From Pseudomonadota bacterium (lineage in GTDB: Bacteria > Tectomicrobia > Entotheonellia > Entotheonellales > Entotheonellaceae): a DNA stretch of 40,733 nt. Every line of letters starts with the position of its first letter. Position 1 is the stretch's first letter. Location of the stretch: the NCBI GenBank assembly GCA_005777235.1, contig SXND01000280.1, positions 1-40,733 on the forward strand, given 5' to 3'. Below, piece by piece: positions 24,732-32,192 of the stretch. The notes below the pieces were generated by a model that was not told the DNA's origin, searched no databases, and was given only the letters and a program-made list of their open reading frames with translations. Both the position numbers and the translations under genes were made by a program.

Positions 24732-24878
24732 CTATTGCACGCCTTCGCGTGTGGCTTGTTCGCGGATGATGGTTTCGAGATTGGCGGACATGCCGATGCC
24801 AGACTTCTCGGCAAGCGCCAACAGCAAGCGTTGGGCTTCACGAGTGCGTGTCATGCTGGTTGATAGTTTCTTTTCCAT
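24732..24878 (-). CDS. Small RHH-like protein coupled to tnpB
   Basis: 48 residues: MEKKLSTSMTRTREAQRLLL, ALAEKSGIGMSANLETIIRE, QATREGVQ. A short N-terminal strand region followed by two helices resembles ribbon-helix-helix (CopG/antitoxin-like) proteins, which bind DNA as dimers. It ends TAG-CC-ATG into tnpB, so the two are very likely co-translated. The ORF is conserved in position and length in element B. It is not TnpA, since it is far too short and lacks the HUH motif. A role in repressing tnpB or binding the element end is inference. Confidence 0.65.
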   Translation of the reverse strand: MEKKLSTSMTRTREAQRLLLALAEKSGIGMSANLETIIREQATREGVQ

Positions 24879-25434
24879 ACCGCTATTCTACCATTCTATA
24901 CGGTAGAATTCCATGAGCGCCCGCTTGTATGTTGGCTTGCGCCAAGACTGGGCATTGCCCATGGGAATGGGCAAACGCCTTCTATCTCCGCCCTGAACGG
25001 CGGAGTTTTACGGCGTCTTCGATAACTTTTGTCGGCGTTTGGCAGGCTCGGTGTCCCGCGCGAGGCGGGCCCAGCGTTTCACGGCCTGCGCCCGCGCCGC
25101 GGCCAGCACATCCTCGGCGTCGAGGGTATGCTGGACGGCGTCCTCAATCAGGGCGCGCCCGACACCACGCTGGGATAACTCACGGCTGAGGCGTTGCGGG
25201 CCATAGCCACGATGTGCCAGGCGCGAGGCCAGATACGCCTTGGTATAGGCCGCATCGTCGAGGAGGCCCCGCTCGTGCAGCTGTGCGAGGACCGCGCTGG
25301 TGACCGTGTCGGAGACCCCGCTGCGCACTAACTTTTGGCGCACCTCATGGGCTGTACGCTGGCGCGCTACCACATACGAGATGGCCAGCGCTAACGCGGT
25401 TTCCAGGTCACTGGTCTGCATACCTTCCCACACG

Positions 25435-25872
25435 CTAGTTCAGAAATTCCATATCGCCCTCGCCCGTGGTGGGCGCTGGCCGCAGCACAGGCGAGGCATG
25501 GTGGTGCACGATGCGCCACTCCTCGCCCACCTGCTCATAGACATTCGTGGCGAGGATATGCGCCATCTGTAACGTGTCGGGCGCATCGCTGAGGTTCTCC
25601 ATGCACGTCACCCAGGCGACTTGCCCGTAGAGATGCACGGCCACATCGGTGATCACAAAGCGCATGTGCTCGGTATGCGCAAAAATGGACTCCCAACTCT
25701 GGAGAATGGCCTCCCAGCCACTCAGCAGACTCCAACCTGGATGCACACACTTGGCGCGCTCAGCCTGGACCCACATGGCGGCCATGCGGCTACTCTCTAA
25801 ACTCTCGAAGGCGCGATAAAAACGCTCGTTGGCACGTTTGACCTGCTCAATGGCGTCGTCTTGAGATGGCAT
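25435..25872 (-). CDS. SnoaL/NTF2-like fold protein
   Basis: 145 residues from ATG 25872 (GGGAAG upstream). Reading: DAIEQVKRANERFYRAFESLESSRMAAMW, then HPGWSLLSGWEAILQSWESIF, ITDVAVHLYGQVAWVTCMENL, and GEEWRIVHHHASPV. This is the standard SnoaL-like/NTF2 cone fold with 'W..v.g...i..sW..i' and a final 'W.ivh.H.S'. Members bind or transform small ligands and many are uncharacterised. The recX start follows by one base, so the two were an operon before element C split recX. Substrate unknown. Confidence 0.85.
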   Translation of the reverse strand: MPSQDDAIEQVKRANERFYRAFESLESSRMAAMWVQAERAKCVHPGWSLLSGWEAILQSWESIFAHTEHMRFVITDVAVHLYGQVAWVTCMENLSDAPDTLQMAHILATNVYEQVGEEWRIVHHHASPVLRPAPTTGEGDMEFLN

Positions 25873-25932
25873 CAGGCTTCCCTTTCCCGGGGCAACCAAC
25901 CGTGCGTGACACTGGGATGTGGGCCGTCGTGG

Positions 25933-27852
25933 CTATTCAGCTTCTAGATAGGTATAACTGGCCAGCCCGGTCTCGTAGATCTTCAACAACTGGCGGGATT
26001 CTTCCAGATTGATGCGCTTGGCACGCAGGGCGTTTTCGATGGACCGGCGCAGACGCGCCACGAGATCCTCACGCGAGTAGCTGACGTACTCCAGCACATC
26101 CGTCACGGTATCGCCCGACACCACGGCGTCAATGTCATACTCGCCATTCGGGGCGATGGAGACGTGCACCGTGTGCGTATCGCCAAACAAGTTATGCAGA
26201 TCCCCGAGAATCTCCTGATACGCCCCTACCAGGAAAAAGCCGAGGTAGTACGCTACCCCATTGGGAGTATGCAGCGACAGCACGTGTTTGACTTCGCGCC
26301 GGTCGATAAATTCATCAATCTTGCCGTCGGAGTCGCAGGTAATATCCGCCAGGACAGCCCGACGCGTCGGTTCTTCCTCTAAGCGGTGAATGGGCATAAT
26401 GGGAAAGAGCTGATTGACGGCCCAGGAATCGGGAATCGACTGGAAGAGGGAAAAATTACAAAAATAGGTATCGGCCAGGAGGCGTTCGAGCCCTTCAAAT
26501 TCCTCCGGGACTTCGTCCATTTCGCGCGTGTAACGCAAGATTTTCTGACAAATGGCCCAGAAATAGTCTTCCGCCATGACCCGCGCTTGCAAGCTCAGAT
26601 GGCCTAAAGCAAACAGTGTCAGACTTTCGTCCTTGTACTGCATGGCGTCGTGATAGGCTTCCAGCAGGTTTTTGCGGGTCAACTCCCGGTAGGAGTCGTA
26701 GAGGTTCCACACCACCGCCTGCGCGTCCTCCGGCGGCTCCCCCAGCGCCGTGCCAGCGCGGAATTCGCTCACCCCCAGCACATCGACAATCAGGACGCAG
26801 TGATGCGCCACCGTGGCCCGCCCGGACTCACTGACCAACGTCGGAGGATGGATACCGGCTTCCTCGCACATCTCCATCACGGCGTACACCACATCGTTGG
26901 CGTATTCTTGCAGCGTATAATTGATCGACGAGGGAAAATTGGTCTGCGAGCCATCGTAATCCACGCCCAGACCACCGCCGACATCGAGATAGTGCAGCGG
27001 CGCCCCGAGTTGCACCAACTCGCGATAAAACCGCCCGGCTTCGCGCAAGCCTTCTTTGATGTTGCGGATATTGGAAATCTGACTGCCCAGATGAAAGTGC
27101 AGCAACTCAAAGGACTCCAGCAGCGCATGCTCACGCAGAAACTCGACGGCCTCGACCAGTTCACGCGCCGACAGGCCGAATTTCGAGTGATCGCCACCCG
27201 AGGCCTCCCAGCGGCCACTGCCACGTGTGGCCAGTTTGGCACGCATACCAATACACGGGCGTACTCCAGTGCGTTGGGCAATGCGGGCGATCAGCTGCAG
27301 CTCACTGGGCTTTTCCACCACCATAATGATCGTGCGGCCAATTTTGCTCCCCAGCAACGCCGTCTCGACGTATTCCTCATCTTTATAGCCATTGCAGATG
27401 ATCAACGCCTCTTCGTCTTCGAGCATGGCCAGCACTGCCAGTAATTCAGGCTTCGAACCGGCTTCCAAGCCGTGATGATAGGGGCGCCCAAAACGCACCA
27501 CTTCTTCGACGACCCGATACTCCTGATTGACCTTGATGGGATAGACTCCGCGGTAGACCCCTTGATAGCCATACTCGGCGATGGCCTGGATGAACGCCTG
27601 GTTGAGTTCCTCAATGCGACTGCGCAAAATATCCGAGAATCGCAGCAACATCGGCAACCCCACCCCGCGCTGGCGCACTTCATCCACCAGCTCTTTCAAG
27701 TCAATGGTGTGACCTTCCATCCCCGGTGGAGTCACGAGGACATGCCCCGCGTCATTGACATGAAAATACCGATTCCCCCAGTCGCGGATGCCGTAGGTTT
27801 CCAGGGAGTCAGCGATAGACCACAGCTTGGGCACACGTCCTTGTGCTGGCAT
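25933..27852 (-). CDS. speA: Biosynthetic arginine decarboxylase
   Basis: 639 residues, in the usual SpeA range (630-660). It decarboxylates arginine to agmatine, the first step of the agmatine route to putrescine and spermidine. The PLP lysine is Lys107 in GVYPIKVNQ. HFHLGSQISNIRNIKEGLREAGRFY and YLDVGGGLGVDYDGS form the barrel PLP-phosphate site. GVSEF and VSESGRAT.AHH are also characteristic, and the C-terminal beta domain is complete to YTYLEAE. GGAGAGG precedes the ATG. No other polyamine gene lies nearby. Confidence 0.96.
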   Translation of the reverse strand: MPAQGRVPKLWSIADSLETYGIRDWGNRYFHVNDAGHVLVTPPGMEGHTIDLKELVDEVRQRGVGLPMLLRFSDILRSRIEELNQAFIQAIAEYGYQGVYRGVYPIKVNQEYRVVEEVVRFGRPYHHGLEAGSKPELLAVLAMLEDEEALIICNGYKDEEYVETALLGSKIGRTIIMVVEKPSELQLIARIAQRTGVRPCIGMRAKLATRGSGRWEASGGDHSKFGLSARELVEAVEFLREHALLESFELLHFHLGSQISNIRNIKEGLREAGRFYRELVQLGAPLHYLDVGGGLGVDYDGSQTNFPSSINYTLQEYANDVVYAVMEMCEEAGIHPPTLVSESGRATVAHHCVLIVDVLGVSEFRAGTALGEPPEDAQAVVWNLYDSYRELTRKNLLEAYHDAMQYKDESLTLFALGHLSLQARVMAEDYFWAICQKILRYTREMDEVPEEFEGLERLLADTYFCNFSLFQSIPDSWAVNQLFPIMPIHRLEEEPTRRAVLADITCDSDGKIDEFIDRREVKHVLSLHTPNGVAYYLGFFLVGAYQEILGDLHNLFGDTHTVHVSIAPNGEYDIDAVVSGDTVTDVLEYVSYSREDLVARLRRSIENALRAKRINLEESRQLLKIYETGLASYTYLEAE

Positions 27853-28033
27853 TACACCTCTCCGTCCAACTGCCGCACTGGCAGTGACATGCTTATAATA
27901 AAACCGGAAAACCAGGCCAGAGGACTTCTGCCTGTCGAGAACTGAGGAGGTCGCGGTGTGCGAGTGGCAGGGATGGTACCATACACCTCGCGAAACGGCA
28001 TTAATTCTTTAGCACGGCTCCGACTCGCAGGTC

Positions 28034-29146
28034 CTAGGGGACCGCAGCACCTTGCTCCGCCGCAATTGCGGCGCGGAGACGGGGGAGCACCTCTGCACTG
28101 ACCTGCTCACAAGCCTCAATGTGTGGGAAGCCCGAGAGAATGAACTCATCGATGCCCAGCCGCCAATAGCCCATCAGTTCCTCCACCACCTGTTGGGGGG
28201 TGCCGACAATGGCCGTGCCGCAATTGACCCGCACGGTCGAGAGCCCATTCCACAGGTGCGGACCGACCCGATGCTGCGCTACGCGCCTGGCTTGCGCCTG
28301 CGGTCCGACCAGCGTCGTGCCCACGACCACGGCTTGGCGCTGCTGCACCACCTGGGGATCCGCATGGGCAATGAGCTCGTCCGCCGCCGCCCAGGCTGCC
28401 GCCTCATCGTCGCGCACCACCAGGTGCGTCCGGAGCCCAAACGTCACGTGACGTCCACACGCCTGGGCTTGGGCGGCCACACGCGCGATGCGGGCCGCGA
28501 CTTCTTCCAGGGGCTCAATCCACATGAGATACACTTCGGCGTGCCGTGCCGCCAGCGACTCCGCACGCGGAGACGCGCCGCCTTGGTAGAACTGCGGATT
28601 GCCCGTCGGCACCGGCACACAACGGGCGCCTTGCAAGGTGACGTAGGTGCCGTCAAAACTGACCAGCTCACCCGTCCAGAGGGTGCGACAGACGCGCATG
28701 AGCTCTTCGGCCTGGGCATAGCGCCCGGCATGATCAATCGCCACCCCGAGACGCTCAAAATCGCCGCCAATCCCCCCAGGGACGATATTGATATCCACCC
28801 GCCCACCACTAATTTCATCCAGGGTGGCAATCATTTTGGCCAGTAACCCCGCCGCGATAAAACCCGGTCGCACGGCAATGAGCAGACGAATGCGCGTGGT
28901 CACTGCCGCTAGCGCCGTGGCCATCGTCCACGTTTCCGCCAGCGGGGCGCCTTCATCGAAGAGCCCATTGACAAAGCGCGTGGGGATCAACAGGGCATGA
29001 TAGCCCAGTCGCTCAGCGGTGTGGACCACGGCCCGCAAATAGTCGAACGTTGGCGGCCGTTCTGCCGTCATGGTGCCGAGATGGACGCCGTCGCCATCAA
29101 TGGGAATAAACCAGTCAAACAGCGGTGCTGGTCGCGTCATGCCCAT
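28034..29146 (-). CDS. SsuD-like LLM flavin-dependent monooxygenase
   Basis: 370 residues, GGAGAGC before ATG 29146. A luciferase-like monooxygenase resembling alkanesulfonate monooxygenase SsuD: FDWFIPIDGDGVHLGT, AERLGYHALLIPT, TTRIRLLIAVRPGFIAAGLLAKM, ISGGRVDINIVPGG, FYQGGASPRAESLAARHAEVYLMWIEPLEEV and GTPQQVVEEL...GIDEFILSGFPHIEACEQ, all typical of the SsuD branch. Known relatives use FMNH2 and oxygen to release sulfite from sulfonates. No SsuE reductase or ABC transporter sits beside it, so another substrate is possible. Confidence 0.9.
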   Translation of the reverse strand: MGMTRPAPLFDWFIPIDGDGVHLGTMTAERPPTFDYLRAVVHTAERLGYHALLIPTRFVNGLFDEGAPLAETWTMATALAAVTTRIRLLIAVRPGFIAAGLLAKMIATLDEISGGRVDINIVPGGIGGDFERLGVAIDHAGRYAQAEELMRVCRTLWTGELVSFDGTYVTLQGARCVPVPTGNPQFYQGGASPRAESLAARHAEVYLMWIEPLEEVAARIARVAAQAQACGRHVTFGLRTHLVVRDDEAAAWAAADELIAHADPQVVQQRQAVVVGTTLVGPQAQARRVAQHRVGPHLWNGLSTVRVNCGTAIVGTPQQVVEELMGYWRLGIDEFILSGFPHIEACEQVSAEVLPRLRAAIAAEQGAAVP

Positions 29147-29396
29147 GGTCTGCTCTCCTTGCTGTGCCTCACGTGAGGCGTGCGCTCTCCGAAGAAGGCA
29201 GCGTACACTGGTAGGCGCGCAACGTCAATCTGGCGTCGTGGCGCCTTCCCTTTGACTTCAGACGCGGTTTTCTCTATAGTCCAGCGCAGAGAACGCTCGA
29301 AGTCTGTGGCCTCCAGACGTGGCGGCGCGCGCCTTACACTGACATCGAGTCCAGCATCGCCGGCAACCTCAAAGCCTTGCGTCAGAGGAGCCCATC

Positions 29397-30815
29397 ATGG
29401 CCGCTTCAGATGTCTACTTCATGAATGCCCGTAGTGAATCGCCCCAGACGGGCTTGGTCGCCAAGATGTTGACCGTCTTTGAGGCGGCGGGCATTGACCA
29501 GCTCATTAAGCCCGGTGATCTCGTGGCGATTAAGATCCATTGTGGCGAGTGGAACAATACGGCGTATCTGCGCCCGGTCTATCCGCGGGCCCTGGCGGAT
29601 CGTATTAAGGAACTTGGCGGCCGCCCGTTTGTCTGCGATACCACGACGTTGACCTACCAACCGTATGCCTCGCGCGCCACCGAGCTTGACCTGAAGATGA
29701 CGGCAGAGCGCAACGGTTTTAGTTCGGCGGTGCTGGGCTGCCCGTTTATCTGTGCCGACGGCTTTATTGGTACCGGCGATTACCGCGTCGATGTGCCGAC
29801 GGGCTACTTACTCAAAGAAGCCTACATTGCGCAGGCCATTGCGGCGGCGGATGTGCTCATCTGTTTGAGCCATTTTAAGGGCCATCCCATGGGCGTCATT
29901 GGCGGCGCCATCAAAAATTTGGGCATTGGCTGTCAGTCCAAACGCGGCAAGCATAATGTGCATCTCGGTGGTCATCCCAAGTACAGTGTGGCCAATGCCG
30001 CCATCTGGCACCCGGAGAATTTTAAGGGCAAAGCCAACATGGAGGATTGGAAGATCCTCGAAGATTGCTGCCCCTATGGCCTGTTCAAGGTCGATGACAC
30101 CAGCATTGCCTGGGATCGCCCCAAATGCACCAGTTGCCTGGGGTGTATTGGGGTGATGGCGCCACGTGGCCTGTTTGAATTCCCGGAAGAAAACTTTGCG
30201 GCCACGGATGCGGCCATTGCTGACGGTGCGTTAGGCGCGGTGCTGGCGGTCGGCAAAGAGAAATGTGGCTTTATTAACATGGCCATCGACATTTCGCCGC
30301 GCTGTGACTGTGTGGGTTTCGCGGATATGCCCATCGTGCCGAACCTCGGCGTGTTTGCCAGTAAAGACCCGGTGGCGATTGACATGGCGTGTCTGGACAA
30401 GGTGCGGGAATCGCACGGCATGCCGGGGTCGATTGTCGATGATTTTGATTTGCTTGAGCCAGGCACACGGAAGTTCGAGACGGTTTCGGCCACCGTCCAT
30501 GGCTTGAGTGAAGAGACACAGATTAACACCGGCACGCTGAACGGCCTGGGCAATCGTGACTATAACCTGATTGAGCCGGAACCGCAGGCCATGAAGCGGC
30601 ACGTGTTTGCCCTCGATCAGCGTCCCTCGGGCGAGCGTTTTAGCGCCAAGTTCCTTAAATTTACGCCGTTCCCGTACGAACGTCACGATGGCCAGGGTTT
30701 TCTGCGCGAGCAAGAGATTGATACGGAGTACATCAAATCCTGGCATAGCAGTGACGACAATGGCGGCGTGACCGGCGCGACCGGGGCTGCCGAAGGTGCC
30801 AAATCTGGCGATTAG
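29397..30815 (+). CDS. DUF362-domain iron-sulfur protein
   Basis: 472 residues, GAGGAG upstream. The DUF362 landmarks are present: VAIKIHCGEWNNTAYLRP, the KELGGRPFVCDTTTLTY region, CLSHFKGHPMGVIGGAIKNLGIGC and the late LGVFASKDPVAIDMACLD. A short cluster-binding stretch CTSCLGC (Cys244, 247, 250) sits between them, with further cysteines (DCC at about 222-224). DUF362 proteins often carry a ferredoxin-like insert; here the usual fourth 'CP' cysteine is absent. The C-terminal 100 residues beyond the domain are unassigned and end in a Gly/Ala-rich tail. Biochemical function is unknown. It leads the plus-strand run of metabolic genes. Confidence 0.88.
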   Translation: MAASDVYFMNARSESPQTGLVAKMLTVFEAAGIDQLIKPGDLVAIKIHCGEWNNTAYLRPVYPRALADRIKELGGRPFVCDTTTLTYQPYASRATELDLKMTAERNGFSSAVLGCPFICADGFIGTGDYRVDVPTGYLLKEAYIAQAIAAADVLICLSHFKGHPMGVIGGAIKNLGIGCQSKRGKHNVHLGGHPKYSVANAAIWHPENFKGKANMEDWKILEDCCPYGLFKVDDTSIAWDRPKCTSCLGCIGVMAPRGLFEFPEENFAATDAAIADGALGAVLAVGKEKCGFINMAIDISPRCDCVGFADMPIVPNLGVFASKDPVAIDMACLDKVRESHGMPGSIVDDFDLLEPGTRKFETVSATVHGLSEETQINTGTLNGLGNRDYNLIEPEPQAMKRHVFALDQRPSGERFSAKFLKFTPFPYERHDGQGFLREQEIDTEYIKSWHSSDDNGGVTGATGAAEGAKSGD

Positions 30816-30821
30816 ACGTCT

Positions 30822-30871
30822 GGTGTCTCGACACCTCATCTAGCCACAGGCGGGACGACCGGCGGGTCGTC
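30822..30871 (+). terminator. Two small hairpins after the DUF362 gene
   Basis: GGTGT/ACACC with a CTCG loop (30822-30835) and GACGACC/GGTCGTC with a GGC loop (30854-30870) follow the stop codon by a few bases. No T-run is present. They may weaken read-through or protect the mRNA end. Confidence 0.3.
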
Positions 30872-30917
30872 TCGACGGGCTGGAACGTGCGTATCGCCCT
30901 GGAAGAGGGAGAAGAAC

Positions 30918-31259
30918 ATGGCAGAATTCACCAAAGGTCTGGAAAACCTGCAAGACGCCATTACGGCGTGCCAGCAGGCAAGTAGTGCCGTGGCGACGGG
31001 CAGCGCAGCAGAAGCGCTGCACGCCCAGAGTGCGTTGGCGACGATTCTGACCTCCCTCAACGAGGTCAGCGATAAATTCTTTATCAAAACCATGATGAGC
31101 GTGCCCCCCACCAAAGCCTGCCGCACGGAAGCCACGACGGTGGCGACACTGGTGGCGGCACAGCAATGGGCCAGTCTGCCGGCAGCCGTCGACAAGCTCG
31201 ACAAAGCCGCCAAAGCGTTGGTCACCAAGGCCAAGATGGACGGGACGACCATTACATGA
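30918..31259 (+). CDS. Small helical protein of unknown function
   Basis: 113 residues, GGGAGAAG upstream. It is Ala/Thr/Lys-rich and all-helical in character (MAEFTKGLENLQDAITACQQ, ALATILTSLNEVSDKFFIKT, AAVDKLDKAAKALVTKAKM), without signal peptide or membrane segment. No family recognised. The stop overlaps the epimerase start as ATGA, so the two are translationally coupled and probably function in the same process. Confidence 0.75.
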   Translation: MAEFTKGLENLQDAITACQQASSAVATGSAAEALHAQSALATILTSLNEVSDKFFIKTMMSVPPTKACRTEATTVATLVAAQQWASLPAAVDKLDKAAKALVTKAKMDGTTIT

Positions 31260-32143
31260 GCGGCCCGATCCTCATCACAGGTGGCGCCGGGAGTGTGGGC
31301 CGCAGCCTGGTAGCGCGCTGCCGGGCGGATGGTCATGCCGTGCGCATCTTTGACCTGCCGATCTGCGATTTCACTGGCCTCGAAGGCGAACCGGGTATTG
31401 AGGTCGTCCGTGGAGACATCACCCAGCTTGACAGCGTGAGCCAGGCCGTGCAAGGGGTAAGCGCCGTCATGCATCTGGCGGCGATTTTGCCACCGGCCAG
31501 TGAGCGCAGCCGCGAGCGGACGTGGTCCATTAACGTAGACGGCACGACAAACATGATCCGGGCCATGGAAACCCAGGCCCGCGAGGCGGTGCTGGTGTTT
31601 AGTTCCTCCGTGAGCACCTACGGGGATACCACCGCCGAGGTGCCGCCCGTGCGCGTCAGCCATGCGCAGACGGCATTGGATATCTACGCCGAGAGTAAAA
31701 TTGCCAGTGAGCAGCTCGTCCGCACGGCGCAGGTGCCGACCGTGGTGTTACGCATCGCGGGGATTGCCGTGCCGGTCTTGCAAGAGCCGCCGCCGGTGTG
31801 GCCCTTTATGGCGGAGCAACGTCTGGAAATGGTGCACCGTGAGGATGTCGTCACTGCGCTCTATCAAGCCCTGGTGACGCCAGCGGCACGCGGCAAAACG
31901 CTCAATATCGCGGGCGGACCAACCTGGCAAACCCACGGACGCCAGTATGTCGCGGATCATTATGAGCTGATCGGTGTGCCGCTCGATCTCGCGGTCTTTC
32001 GTGGTGTGGACGAACCTGGGTGGGTTGATTGGTATGACAGCACCGAGTCGCAGCACCTGCTCGCGTACCAACACCACTCCTACAGTCATTATCTGGACAC
32101 CCTGCGTGCTGAGGTCGAACGCATGCTGGCCGATGATTGCTAA
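31256..32143 (+). CDS. NAD-dependent epimerase/dehydratase (extended SDR)
   Basis: 295 residues from ATG 31256; an earlier in-frame start would lie inside the small upstream gene. The Rossmann motif is ITGGAGSVG (7-15), with VVRGDITQLDSV and HLAAILPPASE as the cofactor-binding continuation, FSSSVSTYG at the active-site strand and Tyr144/Lys148 in YAESK as the catalytic pair. C-terminal substrate domain: EMVHREDVVTALYQAL, LNIAGGPTW. Family members epimerise, dehydrate or oxidise nucleotide sugars and similar alcohols using NAD(P). Substrate unknown; coupled to the preceding helical protein. Confidence 0.92.
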   Translation: MSGPILITGGAGSVGRSLVARCRADGHAVRIFDLPICDFTGLEGEPGIEVVRGDITQLDSVSQAVQGVSAVMHLAAILPPASERSRERTWSINVDGTTNMIRAMETQAREAVLVFSSSVSTYGDTTAEVPPVRVSHAQTALDIYAESKIASEQLVRTAQVPTVVLRIAGIAVPVLQEPPPVWPFMAEQRLEMVHREDVVTALYQALVTPAARGKTLNIAGGPTWQTHGRQYVADHYELIGVPLDLAVFRGVDEPGWVDWYDSTESQHLLAYQHHSYSHYLDTLRAEVERMLADDC

Positions 32144-32192
32144 GGTGATGTGCCGACGCCTGGCCGTCGGCAGTCCCCAATGAGGATTTGCG

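Larger units (their letters stand above)
23533..25021 (-). mobile_element. IS200/605-type element C inside recX, 1489 bp
   Basis: The boundaries are exact because excision restores recX. On the minus strand the 5' flank ends AAGTTAT, the element starts CGAAGACGCCG and ends GTATGTCAA, and the 3' flank starts ATGACTTCC. There is no target duplication, as expected for single-strand IS200/605 transposition downstream of a fixed tetranucleotide, here TTAT. End hairpins: TTGCCCAT/ATGGGCAA near 24954-24973, CTCCGCC/GGCGGAG just outside it, and CCCCGCCA/TGGCGAGG with TGAA loop near 23543-23562. It carries the small RHH-like ORF and tnpB; tnpA is absent. Confidence 0.93.
23465..25433 (-). pseudogene. 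recX: recX, split in two by IS200/605 element C
   Basis: The 5' part (25433-25022) encodes typical RecX helical repeats: ALAISYVVARQRTAHEVRQKL, VLAQLHERGLLDDAAYTKAYLASRLAHRGYGPQRLSREL, and so on to AKRRQKL. The 3' part (23532-23465) encodes DFLRRRGFASAIVQQLVTEL, the usual RecX C-terminus. Joining the flanks at TTAT/ATGAC gives QKLYDFLRRRGF in one frame and a protein of about 159 residues, normal for the family. RecX restrains RecA filaments. With the element present, the frame runs into it and ends SKTP, losing the third helical repeat. The GTG start at 25433 is one base after the stop of the SnoaL-like gene; ATG 25421 is an alternative. Confidence 0.92.

Noticed and set aside
27880..27910. 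TATAAT-like box upstream of speA
   Set aside because: An AT-rich TTATAATAAA stretch exists, but no matching -35 element is found at proper spacing on the minus strand, so a promoter call is not supported.
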